29,681 nucleotides of DNA. Source: a virus. Numbering within the stretch: position 1 is the stretch's first letter; each line of letters starts with the position of its first letter. Below the pieces are notes generated by a model. The model saw nothing but the letters and a program-made list of their open reading frames with translations. It ran no database searches and was not told the origin of the DNA. Shown piece after piece: positions 13,267 to 21,693 of this stretch. A program made the position numbers and the translations under genes. The stretch lies in the IMG/VR virus record IMGVR_UViG_3300031651_000016, positions 1 through 29,681 of that record. The stretch is one strand, 5' to 3'.

Positions 13267-14815
13267 GAAGCTGACTTTCCAAGGCAAGGCTGGCGCTCGA
13301 TTAGATTTCGAGGGGGACTTTGATACAGGGAGCGGAAGTCTAATTGCCACCTCCGCGACGTTGAAGGTAAAGAGTAACCTCGAACCTAACGAGAAGTTCT
13401 CCCCGGACGAGTTTATTTCAGTCCCGTTTCGGTTCCTTTCCGCAACGATAATCGAAGGCCACGAACTCGAAATATCCGAGAAGGTTCTGAAAAAGGCGGT
13501 TAAGCTCTGGGACAATAAGCCGGTGCAGGTCGATCATTTATTCAATATCGAGGACAATATCGGGATAACATCGAATCCTATATGGGATGGTGAAAGTGAA
13601 CCGCCCGGAGTGAACGGTTGGCTACATATTAATAAAATCCGGGACGCCGAAAAGGGGCAGGCCGTTTCGCAGGGACTTAAAATGGGAACGGTCGAATCGA
13701 CATCGGTTTGGTTCTGGTTCGATTGGGAACCGAGCCACCCCGACCTCGACGAGGCGGTGTTCTGGGAGATGCTCGGACAGGAGGTAAATAGTCGGCGGGT
13801 AACTATCGTCCTGACCAAGATTACCGATGTATGGGAGCAGTCTCTTGTGCTTCTCGGCGCGGACGTCAACGCGAAAAAGCTGTCAAGAAATGATAGCGGT
13901 TCGCAATTCGCCGAGGATGAAACCTATAAATGTGAATGTATCGACTGCGGCTATACGATTATGACTCAATCGCACTGTGCTAATCTAACTTGCGCAGAGT
14001 GTGGGGGGCAAATGCGACGTGCGGAGCGCCCTGGGGGGGGCGATAGCAGGGGCGCTCAAGATGAAGATGGCTGGGTATTGAATACCGCCGGAGTAACTCA
14101 GGCAAAGTCGGCTATAAGCGCCGGAAAAATAAATACTGGCAAATGGGACGGCGCGGCGGCGGAGAAGGAAGCCCTCGGAGATCCCGACAATCCAAATTGG
14201 ACGCGCTATGGGAAATGGCATTTGGCTCATAGAAGCGAAGGCGAGAAGGAAACAAAGGCATACTGGGGTTATCCATTCGGCGACGGAACGGAGGTTTATA
14301 CCGCCGGACTCCGTGCGATAATCTCGGCGGCTTCCGGTGGGCGCGGCGCGGAAGAACAGAAAGCGATAGCCGAAGCCGCGCGGAATCTGTTGGAGTTAGC
14401 AAATGAGAAAATAGAAACATCAAAGGAGGCGAAAATGCTCGAAAAACTTCGCAAGCTGTTTGGGTTGCCCGACGAGGCAACCGAGGACGAGGTAATGGGG
14501 GTCGTTTCGACGGCCAAAACGAAGGCCGAGAAGCACGATGTAGCGCTCAAAGCGGTACAGGATGCCGGAATAGCGGCGCTTGGAGTGTTAGTAGAGAAAA
14601 AGGTCGAAGTCAGTCCAAACCTGAAAGCTATGCTCGAAGGCGCGGATGAGGACGGTATCCGCTACGCGAGTGCGGAAATCACGCGGATTCTCGTGGAGAA
14701 GCTCCCCGAATCAGGGCGTTCCTCGAAGACAAGCGACCCGAACGCTTCGGCGGAGCCGGAGTCAACCGAACCGGCGGAAGGTTTCAAGGCCGCCGGTGTA
14801 GTCCCTCACAGGTAG
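13259..14815 (+). CDS. Head maturation protease with C-terminal scaffold
   Basis: The ATG at 13259 follows GGAGG by five bases. Residues 1-200 resemble a prohead protease, with His93 in QVDHLFN and Ser147/Ser149 in VESTSVWF as candidate catalytic positions. A zinc ribbon (CECIDCG, then CAECGG, about 224-250) is inserted next. A segment with GKWHLAH and VYTAGLRAIISAASG follows. The last 125 residues are charged and helical, as in scaffold proteins. A protease-scaffold fusion would guide capsid assembly and then be degraded. The catalytic assignment is an inference from pattern and position. The gene lies between portal and capsid genes, where this protein is expected. Length 518 residues. Confidence 0.65.
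   Translation: MFKKLTFQGKAGARLDFEGDFDTGSGSLIATSATLKVKSNLEPNEKFSPDEFISVPFRFLSATIIEGHELEISEKVLKKAVKLWDNKPVQVDHLFNIEDNIGITSNPIWDGESEPPGVNGWLHINKIRDAEKGQAVSQGLKMGTVESTSVWFWFDWEPSHPDLDEAVFWEMLGQEVNSRRVTIVLTKITDVWEQSLVLLGADVNAKKLSRNDSGSQFAEDETYKCECIDCGYTIMTQSHCANLTCAECGGQMRRAERPGGGDSRGAQDEDGWVLNTAGVTQAKSAISAGKINTGKWDGAAAEKEALGDPDNPNWTRYGKWHLAHRSEGEKETKAYWGYPFGDGTEVYTAGLRAIISAASGGRGAEEQKAIAEAARNLLELANEKIETSKEAKMLEKLRKLFGLPDEATEDEVMGVVSTAKTKAEKHDVALKAVQDAGIAALGVLVEKKVEVSPNLKAMLEGADEDGIRYASAEITRILVEKLPESGRSSKTSDPNASAEPESTEPAEGFKAAGVVPHR
14435..14815 (+). CDS. Scaffold protein from an internal in-frame start
   Basis: Inside the protease gene, a strong AAAGGAGG (GGAGG at 14425-14429) lies five bases before an in-frame ATG at 14435. 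Translation from here gives 126 residues (MLEKLRKLFGLPDEATEDEV onward) of charged helical sequence with an acidic tail, a normal scaffold. This repeats the lambda C/Nu3 arrangement, in which the scaffold is the separately initiated C-terminal part of the protease gene. The site is stronger than that of many genes here. Direct proof would need protein data. Confidence 0.7.
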   Translation: MLEKLRKLFGLPDEATEDEVMGVVSTAKTKAEKHDVALKAVQDAGIAALGVLVEKKVEVSPNLKAMLEGADEDGIRYASAEITRILVEKLPESGRSSKTSDPNASAEPESTEPAEGFKAAGVVPHR

Positions 14816-14830
14816 AAAGGAGGTTATAAG

Positions 14831-16834
14831 ATGAGAAAAACTATTGTCCTTGTTCTGGCTATGCTTATGGCCGGTCTGATAGTTACGTCGGCTTTCGGAC
14901 TGGCAGGGGTTAATCATAGGTTAATCCCGTGGACGTTCTGGCCGAACGTTGCGGACTACATCGAGACCCGCGACACGCTCTGGTTCGATTCCTGCTCCGG
15001 TGTCTGGTCAGACGCGATACATGATTCTTGCGAACAGGTCCGTAGCGAGATCGATGACTCGGTGTTATCGGACTGGTCGGAATTTCTTAGGGATTCGGCG
15101 GACGTTGTTGCAATCGAAAACTGGAACGATAGCGCGGGAGTAATATTCCGGCACGATGGCAGTGTTCCAGCGTCAGGAGATTGGAATCTATCCCAACAGA
15201 ATATCGATAGCGTGAACTTAATTAAAGTCGATACGCTTGGGGCGTCGAGCGCTGAGATAGATTTAGCCTATATAGCAGCGATTACCGGTATAAATACTAT
15301 CGAAAACATCAACTCAATTGCTATAAACAGCGCGGAGCATTCCATATCTTTCGAAGGGGATAGTTTCATCTTCAACGACGGGGGCTATGGCGGCTCTGGA
15401 TGTATATACGCGGATACGATATATGGCGACCTTCACGGGAACGCTTCCACGGCGGATAGTGCTTTACACGCCGACCATGCCGACCATGCCGACCAAGCAG
15501 ACACGGCGGGGCTTGCGTTGACAGCAGATTATGCCGACACTGCTGGTTGTTGCGAAACGGCATGGGCAAAGATGATGGACACTTTAGTAGTAATTCGAGG
15601 TGAGATGCCGGATAGCACATTGCGCGTTTGGAATGATTCGCTACCGGCGGCACTGGGATACGTCCACGATACAGCGGAAGTAGTTCGAGGGGAGATTCGG
15701 GATACAGCGACAGTTGTTTGGAACGACTCACTCGATATTATTCTGGGAGCCATATCGGATACGTCGCAAGCGTATTTGACTTTTATTCGAGATTCCGCTA
15801 CCGTTGTTTGGAATGATTCGCTCGATATTATTCTTGGGGCGGTATCGGATTCCGTCGATGCACATGCTGCGGATTCGCTCGATTTGTTCTTACGGCTCGA
15901 TGGGACTACGATAATGGATGGCGGTGTGCGATACTGGGGGCAGGATGCTACGCTTGCCGACTCGTTCTGGATTTTCGACGACGGCGATACAACGCGCTTT
16001 AATGCCGACAATCCGATTAAGATTGGCAATGCATCGCTAATTGTCGGGACGGACGGCAAAATCTACACGAACGATATATCTTATGTTACCCAAAACGACT
16101 CGGTTCTATATGGTGGTGTATATTATATATCGTATTACGATTATTTCACCACTGGTGTCGATACGTCGATTATAGCATTTCTAAAAACCGACGAAGATAC
16201 CGGCCTTGTGATAGTTAGCACTCAGGATTTGTTTATGGTAAGTGAAAATATTCACCTATCGAATCCTTCCGGTGGCAATTCGCTTGTCGAGGTTAGCGGA
16301 AACATCGATGTATCCGATACTATCTTTATTGACAGTAAAGATGTTCTCGAAATGGTGCATGATAGTGTAGTCGCTGGTATAGCAGCAATCGATACATTAG
16401 CGGGGATGCTCTATGTTAATGGTGATTGGCATTCTGTTAATGGTGACAGAACTATGTTTAATTTCCCCGGTATTAACGAGTGGACAATCGGCAACACTAC
16501 CGACACGCTCGTTGTCGCGTCCTCGACGTGGGACATAGACAAGAATGGGATAGCGACGTTTGATAGTGTTTATGCTGATATTATCGGCGCTTTGACCGGC
16601 CTTGCGGATAGTGCTTCGATTGCGATTTTAGCCGATAGTGCTACGGTTGCGGTCACGGCATATGATGTCGATACAGCGGGAACCGCTTTAGCGGCGGCGC
16701 TTGCGAATAGGCAACCGCTCGCAACGCTATTAACGCAATTTGTAGCTTGCGTAGATAGTGCAACATGCGCAACCGATACGTTGTGGCTCTGGAAGGGCGG
16801 CAAACACTTCGAGATAGTATTTACTACACCGTAA
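14831..16834 (+). CDS. Signal-peptide-bearing fibre-like repeat protein
   Basis: This 667-residue protein begins with a clear Sec signal peptide: basic MRK, hydrophobic core about 5-17, probable cleavage around 22-27. The mature part is acidic and Asp/Ser/Ala-rich. It includes an A-D-x-A heptad tract (about 204-239, STADSALHADHADHADQADT and on), three tandem 30-residue repeats, beta-rich segments and a second heptad tract before the end. Such tracts are typical of trimeric phage fibres and secreted adhesins. Phage structural proteins normally lack signal peptides, and this gene sits in the head block between scaffold and decoration protein. It could be a cell-surface protein made during infection or an exported receptor-blocking factor. 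AGGAGG precedes the ATG. Confidence 0.7.
   Translation: MRKTIVLVLAMLMAGLIVTSAFGLAGVNHRLIPWTFWPNVADYIETRDTLWFDSCSGVWSDAIHDSCEQVRSEIDDSVLSDWSEFLRDSADVVAIENWNDSAGVIFRHDGSVPASGDWNLSQQNIDSVNLIKVDTLGASSAEIDLAYIAAITGINTIENINSIAINSAEHSISFEGDSFIFNDGGYGGSGCIYADTIYGDLHGNASTADSALHADHADHADQADTAGLALTADYADTAGCCETAWAKMMDTLVVIRGEMPDSTLRVWNDSLPAALGYVHDTAEVVRGEIRDTATVVWNDSLDIILGAISDTSQAYLTFIRDSATVVWNDSLDIILGAVSDSVDAHAADSLDLFLRLDGTTIMDGGVRYWGQDATLADSFWIFDDGDTTRFNADNPIKIGNASLIVGTDGKIYTNDISYVTQNDSVLYGGVYYISYYDYFTTGVDTSIIAFLKTDEDTGLVIVSTQDLFMVSENIHLSNPSGGNSLVEVSGNIDVSDTIFIDSKDVLEMVHDSVVAGIAAIDTLAGMLYVNGDWHSVNGDRTMFNFPGINEWTIGNTTDTLVVASSTWDIDKNGIATFDSVYADIIGALTGLADSASIAILADSATVAVTAYDVDTAGTALAAALANRQPLATLLTQFVACVDSATCATDTLWLWKGGKHFEIVFTTP
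15608..15877 (+). repeat. Three tandem 90-bp repeats in the fibre-like gene
   Basis: Three in-frame units (15608-15697, 15698-15787, 15788-15877) each encode 30 residues with VWNDSL at the same offset, then LG and a D-T/S near the middle. Units 2 and 3 are nearly identical over RD-ATVVWNDSLDIILGA. Unit 1 is more diverged. Confidence 0.8.
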
Positions 16835-16846
16835 CATTTAAACAAC

Positions 16847-16865
16847 GGGGCGGGTTAAACGCCTC
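16847..16865 (+). other. Short hairpin before the capsid genes
   Basis: GGGGCG and CGCCTC pair over six positions (one G-T) around a seven-base loop in the 73-base gap after the fibre-like gene. No T-run follows. It could be an RNA-processing or stability element, or chance. Confidence 0.3.
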
Positions 16866-16907
16866 TAAATATAATTGACAATATAACATAAATAAAGGAG
16901 GTCAGAA

Positions 16908-17303
16908 ATGCCTTACATCACAGACGTAGACGGGTATAATGAACTCGACCTGCTTGCCGGAGATTGCGATAGCCTTACGGCTACGACCTCTGACGCAACG
17001 GGAGACGAGAATAAACCCGTCAAAGTAACCGGTGCGTTGAAGTGGGGATTACTTGCCGCGAACGACGATATCGGCGGTATCGTTCGCAAGATCGAGCGGA
17101 CGAATGAAGTTTGCGCCGTTCAGGTTCACGGTGTCGCAACTCTTGCTTACACCGGGAGCGCCCCGACGGTTGGCTGGGGAACGCTTATTAGTTCAGCCAC
17201 TATTGGCAGCGTCAAGGCCGGGACGCCAGCAGCGGGTTCTCCACTTCAAGAGATTCTCGAAGTTGACACCGTCGCCAAAACAGTAACCTTTAGAATGCAG
17301 TAA
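16908..17303 (+). CDS. Head decoration protein
   Basis: The 131-residue protein is beta-rich and Gly/Ala/Thr-rich, with a conserved-looking centre (NKPVKVTGALKWGLLAANDD) and a C-terminus ending in strands (VDTVAKTVTFRMQ). This is the usual look of DUF2190-type decoration proteins, which bind outside the capsid lattice after expansion and stabilise it. It stands directly before the major capsid gene, where such genes belong. A perfect AAAGGAGGT precedes the ATG. Family assignment rests on composition, size and synteny. Confidence 0.65.
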   Translation: MPYITDVDGYNELDLLAGDCDSLTATTSDATGDENKPVKVTGALKWGLLAANDDIGGIVRKIERTNEVCAVQVHGVATLAYTGSAPTVGWGTLISSATIGSVKAGTPAAGSPLQEILEVDTVAKTVTFRMQ

Positions 17304-17316
17304 GGGGGTGAAAAAA

Positions 17317-18426
17317 ATGCAAATACTCAATAAAATATCCGATATTCCGAGAATAGTATTGACGGCGCAGGATCACCTCACGGCAGCCGCTCGGAAGATA
17401 TCCATTCGTGAATTTCTCGCCGAGAAGGAACGCGAAGCCCTCGTCGATAAGGTTCTCGCGGACTGGATGAAAAAGGACGTTAATACCGGACAGACTCTGG
17501 ATGCTTACGACAGGCAACTCGAAGTCCGGGGAATCCGAGGTTCTTCGCAACTCGGAATATTCTTCACGCCGGAAAATATCGGTCTATTTCCCGAACTCGT
17601 CGAGAGCTTGATTTTCAACACAGAAAACGAGCTTGACGTGAACGAGTTAAAGCCGGCCGATTTCATCAAAACGACTATCGAAATCGAATCGAACGCTACG
17701 AAGGTCACGGAGCTATCGCTTCCGACCGGCAAGAAAAAGGCGAAGAGGGCGGTCGAGGGCGCGGCGCTTCCGCAGTATTCGATTCAGGAATCGGGCACCA
17801 CGGTAACTCTGACGAAATACGGATTTTCTGTCCGTATAACCGACGAGGCAAAACGCCGGGAAACGGTCGATAGCATCAAGACCGTCTATAATGAGATTAT
17901 AACCAACGAGATTTACAGGCGTCAGGTCGGAGCAGGCCTTGCCGTTCTGTTGGCAGGAGGCTATACTTCGTTCTCTTTGGCTGGAGTGAATCTTACCGAT
18001 CTCGACCTCTATCGGCTTATGTTCTCGAATTCCGAGGACGCCGGGGCAACGGTCAATCAGGCACGGAGACCGGACATACTCATAACCGCTGCTGATGGAG
18101 CTACAACGCCAAACGGGAAATTCCTGTTCGATTTGGTCAGTATGCGAGACTCGCGCACGGGCTACGACATTACGAAGCCAACTCTTCCTCCATGTAAGGG
18201 CAGGCCTGTAAAGTTCTATCATTCACCCGACGGTTCCGGCCCCGACCTCGACGGGAAAATAGTCGGACTATACACCCCGTTGGCTTTACGTAAATATGTC
18301 GAACGCGGTTCGCAGATTACGGAAACTGCGCGGTTCATTAACGGACAGTGGAACCAAATGGACTGGTCGATTTATATCGGGTTCCACCGGTATAATGCCG
18401 ACTGTGTCAGGGTGCTAATACCGTAA
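17317..18426 (+). CDS. Major capsid protein (HK97 fold)
   Basis: AGGGGGTG at 17303-17310 sets the ATG at 17317 as the start; the GTG at 17308 is part of the binding site. The 369-residue protein has an N-terminal charged helical segment, an extended-loop region (about 85-140), a spine-helix region and a C-terminal part with LYTPLALRKYVERG and WSIYIGFHRYNADCVRVL, as in HK97-fold capsid proteins. It assembles into the icosahedral shell. There is no long N-terminal delta domain, which agrees with a separate scaffold. Position after decoration and before connectors supports the call. Confidence 0.85.
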   Translation: MQILNKISDIPRIVLTAQDHLTAAARKISIREFLAEKEREALVDKVLADWMKKDVNTGQTLDAYDRQLEVRGIRGSSQLGIFFTPENIGLFPELVESLIFNTENELDVNELKPADFIKTTIEIESNATKVTELSLPTGKKKAKRAVEGAALPQYSIQESGTTVTLTKYGFSVRITDEAKRRETVDSIKTVYNEIITNEIYRRQVGAGLAVLLAGGYTSFSLAGVNLTDLDLYRLMFSNSEDAGATVNQARRPDILITAADGATTPNGKFLFDLVSMRDSRTGYDITKPTLPPCKGRPVKFYHSPDGSGPDLDGKIVGLYTPLALRKYVERGSQITETARFINGQWNQMDWSIYIGFHRYNADCVRVLIP

Positions 18427-18878
18427 TGTCGATTGCTACAACGGCATATGTAGCAGAAGTTGGCAGCTTTTTCGAACGCGGCGATCTATCGTATCTGGAG
18501 GCTCCGCTTCGGCGGGCCTCCAGAAAACTACGGCGCTGGGTTGGGGCAACGGCATATGATACAGCGGAAAGTGCGGGCGCGGGTGAGGTATTCGACGCTT
18601 TACGCGAAACTGAAGCGTTGCTTGCTGTTCGAGAAGCCCTGCCATCCGTAAATCGAGCGGATACTGGCAAGGGAATAACCTTGACGTCGGGGATAAATTC
18701 AACGGAAGGCAGCAAAACAACTCGCTATATGAATCCAGCGGAGGTCAGCGCGGAACAGCAACGGTTAATAGCACAGGCGCTCGAACAGGTTCGGGACTAT
18801 TTGCTTTCTGCCTATCAAGCCGGACTCAAGCCGGCGCACATCGACGAGAGCGATTTCCAAGACGAGGAAGAGGAATAA
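18426..18878 (+). CDS. Head-tail connector (adaptor, gp6-like)
   Basis: The 150-residue protein is largely helical and very acidic at the end (DESDFQDEEEE). Its start overlaps the capsid stop (TAATG). By place and size it should be the adaptor that docks on the portal ring and begins the neck. The sequence motif is weak, so the assignment relies mainly on gene order. The GAGGAAGAGG that encodes its acidic tail also serves as the ribosome binding site of the next gene. Confidence 0.6.
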   Translation: MSIATTAYVAEVGSFFERGDLSYLEAPLRRASRKLRRWVGATAYDTAESAGAGEVFDALRETEALLAVREALPSVNRADTGKGITLTSGINSTEGSKTTRYMNPAEVSAEQQRLIAQALEQVRDYLLSAYQAGLKPAHIDESDFQDEEEE

Positions 18879-19300
18879 TGCGTCCAGTGAAACCAGAGGA
18901 ACTATCCGGCCTTTTTGAACTCGCCATACATCGTGGGTTTATAAAGATTGCGCACAAAGTTCGCTCGAAAGCGAAAACCAAATACGCCCCGGAAATTACC
19001 GGGAACCTTCGCAGATCAATAGTCGATCCACAGATAACAGCGCAAGGTGTTTATCCTATGCGAGCGAAGCTACCGGCGCAGGCAACCTATTCGGCGGCAG
19101 TCCACGAAGAGACAAAGCCTCACGATATATATCCCGTGAATGCGAAGGCTCTATATTGGCCGGGCGCGGCACATCCGGTAAAGGTCGTTCACCACCCGGG
19201 AACAAAACCGAATCCATTTTTCCAATATGCCATCGAGGACGTTGAGCAGAACGAACTCGATGAATGTATCGCAGGAGGATTTAGGACGGTGTTCTCGTGA
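18878..19300 (+). CDS. HK97 gp10-like neck/tail component
   Basis: The 140-residue protein contains the pattern of the HK97 gp10 family: YAPEITGNLRRSI, then YSAAVHEETKPHDI, ALYWPG and a C-terminal PGTKPNPFFQYAIE. These proteins act in joining head and tail. The start overlaps the previous stop and the end overlaps the next GTG start, so it is embedded in a coupled connector operon. The HEETKPHDI and PNPFF motifs are clear. Confidence 0.8.
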   Translation: MRPVKPEELSGLFELAIHRGFIKIAHKVRSKAKTKYAPEITGNLRRSIVDPQITAQGVYPMRAKLPAQATYSAAVHEETKPHDIYPVNAKALYWPGAAHPVKVVHHPGTKPNPFFQYAIEDVEQNELDECIAGGFRTVFS

Positions 19301-19830
19301 AGGAATTCAGGGACGCAATACACGATATTCTATTGACTCCGACTGAGAATTTCGCTGTGTATCTCGCCGCACTTGATCCGCCGAAAACGTGTAAGATTCT
19401 CGAACACGGCCTCGACGTTGTGAGCAAGTCGAAAAGCTCGGACTTTCCGCACCTCGTCCTCGATCCGGGGCCGAACAGGGTAACTCGTTCAATTGCCGGA
19501 CATCCTGCAAAAGGACAACTCCGCAAAGGACGGCTGAATATTCTTATCGCAGTTAGGCGTGACGAACAAACTTACGCCGGATACAATGAGGCGCAACAGG
19601 CCGCCGAAGGGTTAATGGTTGACGTTGTGATGTATCTCGAAACGAAATTCAATTTAATATCAGAAGCCGGTTTCGCCGATATGCGATATAGGGAGGGAGA
19701 GGATAACTGGTTCACTTATCTAACACAGGTCGCAGGTGTCGAATGCGTTGTCGGAAGACTGGCCTTTGAAGCTGAATACGAGTGGAGTCAAAATAGAGTA
19801 TTAACTAATAAAGCACCTTCAAGGAGGTGA
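19297..19830 (+). CDS. Tail terminator / completion protein
   Basis: A GTG overlapping the previous stop (GTGA) opens a 177-residue alpha/beta protein. Size, position between the gp10-like and tube genes, and the central strand pattern (RLNILIAVRRDEQTYAGYNE) fit the gpU-like tail terminator, a ring that caps the finished tail tube and joins it to the neck. No diagnostic motif is visible, so synteny carries the call. AAGGAGGTG at its 3' end is the binding site for the next gene. Confidence 0.6.
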   Translation: MKEFRDAIHDILLTPTENFAVYLAALDPPKTCKILEHGLDVVSKSKSSDFPHLVLDPGPNRVTRSIAGHPAKGQLRKGRLNILIAVRRDEQTYAGYNEAQQAAEGLMVDVVMYLETKFNLISEAGFADMRYREGEDNWFTYLTQVAGVECVVGRLAFEAEYEWSQNRVLTNKAPSRR

Positions 19831-19833
19831 AAA

Positions 19834-20481
19834 ATGGCAGAAATTAAAGCTGGCCCAGGTTGGATAATTCTACAGGGATTAGACCCTGCGGATTTAGGAA
19901 CTATCCCTACTCCGGCGGTCAGTCCAATTACAAATCTTCTTTACAACAAGGAGATGAAAGCAACTTTTCAACCGACGAAATACGAGGTAAAACCCGATAA
20001 TGCGGCTGGCGCGGTCGAGGTTCTTGCTCTCGGGCTGGAGAGTTGCCAAATTGCCGAGAACCTATTAAGCATTGGCGCGGATGTTCTCGGTATGTGTCTT
20101 GCCGAAGCAAGGTCGACATACGGAACGCCCCGAGGCGATACAGATGTTATTAATATCACGGGGCGCGGACGGATGCCGTTATTCCGACTCCTCGCTATAT
20201 TCCCCGATCTTATCGCTAATACCGATATATTCGGGGCAATCGAGGATGGAGACCCGCTTATCGTCGATATTATTGAAATGCGTATCGCAGCGCTCGGTGG
20301 CGAGGCCGTTGAGTTCGCCGCGCTACCGGACAAGGAACGGGAAATCTCTTTTATAGCATCCGGCATAACCAAGCCCGGAGTTACCGCTATCCCGGCGAAA
20401 ATGAAACTCGGAGCAACGCTGGCGGATGCGAGTATGCTGAATCTCGCTACCCCCCCGGCGTGGCCGATAACTCTTTATTAA
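19834..20481 (+). CDS. Major tail tube protein
   Basis: The 215-residue protein has the layout of siphovirus tube subunits: an early strand set, YNKEMKATFQPTKYEV, a helix in the middle and long strands with EREISFIASGIT near the C-terminus. It would stack as hexamer rings around the tape measure. AAGGAGGTG with ideal spacing suggests high expression, as needed for a tube protein. It lies between the tail terminator and an Ig-like protein. Synteny is the main evidence. Confidence 0.65.
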   Translation: MAEIKAGPGWIILQGLDPADLGTIPTPAVSPITNLLYNKEMKATFQPTKYEVKPDNAAGAVEVLALGLESCQIAENLLSIGADVLGMCLAEARSTYGTPRGDTDVINITGRGRMPLFRLLAIFPDLIANTDIFGAIEDGDPLIVDIIEMRIAALGGEAVEFAALPDKEREISFIASGITKPGVTAIPAKMKLGATLADASMLNLATPPAWPITLY

Positions 20482-20502
20482 TACCGAAGGAGGTGAAATA
20501 GA

Positions 20503-21414
20503 ATGGCAAGGACAATTACGTTTAATGTTAAGGATGCCGACACCGGCTTAGACCTTCAAAAAGTCGTAATGACGGTTCTGGATGCCGCCGACGCGGTTCT
20601 GTCAACCGGGAACACCGATGCAAACGGGGACTATACGAGCGCAGCGCAGCTTGCTACGACGGCGTATTATCTCACCGCAACGTTGGCCGGATATATTTCG
20701 GTCGTTAAAGCGGCTGCTGCCGGTGCACCTGTTACTTCGTATTTCCAACCGAAGCTGCACTGGATAAGCCCGACTGCGGATGAAACGCAGGGTATCTCAA
20801 TTCTGTTGATACCTGATCGTGCGCGGACGCAGTGCGTCGTCTATGAAGGCGCAGGCGCGGGCGCAGGTGCAGTGCAGACCCCGGTTGCCGGTGCGACGGT
20901 TCTCGTTAAGAAAACAAGCGATAATTCGCTTATCGAAACACTGACGACCGATGCCGATGGGGTTGTTTTCCTCGACGAAACCTCGTATCTCGGCGTGCCG
21001 TATTCCTGTGTAGTGAGCAAGGCTCTCTATAATTCCAATACGGTGTATCGCGGGAATTATGAAGCCGGTCAGAGTTTCGCCGTGCCGCTACAGTTGACTA
21101 TCGCTCACACAACGCACAACTTCTCACTGCACCTGATCGACGGTTCCGGTGCTCCGATATCCGGGAAGGTTCTAAAACTTAATATACTCGGTATGTTGAG
21201 CATAACCGATACCGGCGAGGAGTATTACGTCAATAAGAGCGGGCAGTTGACCCTGACAACCGATGTCAACGGCGATGCCGATGTAGAGATTCTCGAAGGT
21301 CTCGTCGTGCAACCGGCCTCGGGTTGGGCGTCATACTTCGGATATCCTGAAGGCGTATTATGGATTATTACGGCAGACGTTATTCTCGGAGATAGTGCCG
21401 CTGGATTGATCTAA
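20503..21414 (+). CDS. Ig-like tail or surface decoration protein
   Basis: The 303-residue protein has three beta-sandwich units of the carboxypeptidase-regulatory or Ig-like kind, each with a T-D-A/V-D/N-G turn: NTDANGDYTS (about 38-47), TTDADGVVFL (about 147-156) and TTDVNGDADV (about 249-258). A GAGAGA stretch separates units one and two. Such domains are often attached to phage tail tubes or capsids and bind carbohydrates weakly on cell surfaces. No signal peptide is present. AAGGAGGTG precedes the ATG, and a strong terminator follows the stop. Confidence 0.65.
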   Translation: MARTITFNVKDADTGLDLQKVVMTVLDAADAVLSTGNTDANGDYTSAAQLATTAYYLTATLAGYISVVKAAAAGAPVTSYFQPKLHWISPTADETQGISILLIPDRARTQCVVYEGAGAGAGAVQTPVAGATVLVKKTSDNSLIETLTTDADGVVFLDETSYLGVPYSCVVSKALYNSNTVYRGNYEAGQSFAVPLQLTIAHTTHNFSLHLIDGSGAPISGKVLKLNILGMLSITDTGEEYYVNKSGQLTLTTDVNGDADVEILEGLVVQPASGWASYFGYPEGVLWIITADVILGDSAAGLI

Positions 21415-21429
21415 ACTCTAACTGGATAA

Positions 21430-21461
21430 GGGGGGTCGGTTGAATCCCGATCCTCCTTTTT
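21430..21461 (+). terminator. Strong intrinsic terminator inside the tail operon
   Basis: GGGGGGTCGG (21430-21439) pairs with CCGATCCTCC (21447-21456) over ten positions, two of them G-T, around a seven-base loop, and is followed by five T residues. It lies between the Ig-like gene and the next start and probably lowers downstream transcription relative to capsid and tube genes. Confidence 0.8.
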
Positions 21462-21475
21462 CCCGAAAGGATATA

Positions 21476-21691
21476 ATGGCAGATACCAAACCGGAAACAA
21501 AAAAGGACTCGGTGGCGACGGAGGCCATAAAGGAACTCCGTTCACTTGCCGCGAAAATAGCGGCCAAAGCCGGAAATGCCCGCGAGCGGAATGTCGGTGC
21601 TCTATTTGTCGAGGCAATCGACAAAGCCGTCAAGGGCAAAAAGTTCAAGGACTTCGCCCGGTTCAACGTTAAACTTAACTACAAAGGATAA
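21476..21691 (+). CDS. Small lysine-rich protein in the tail cluster
   Basis: The ATG at 21476 is chosen because GAAAGG lies five bases upstream. The 71-residue product is helical, basic and lysine/alanine-rich (TEAIKELRSLAAKIAAKAG). It is not recognised. Its place directly before the chaperone pair suggests a tail-assembly role, or a small DNA- or RNA-binding protein. It begins 14 bases after the terminator, so it is made only from read-through transcripts or from a promoter I cannot see. Confidence 0.55.
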   Translation: MADTKPETKKDSVATEAIKELRSLAAKIAAKAGNARERNVGALFVEAIDKAVKGKKFKDFARFNVKLNYKG

Positions 21692-21693
21692 TT

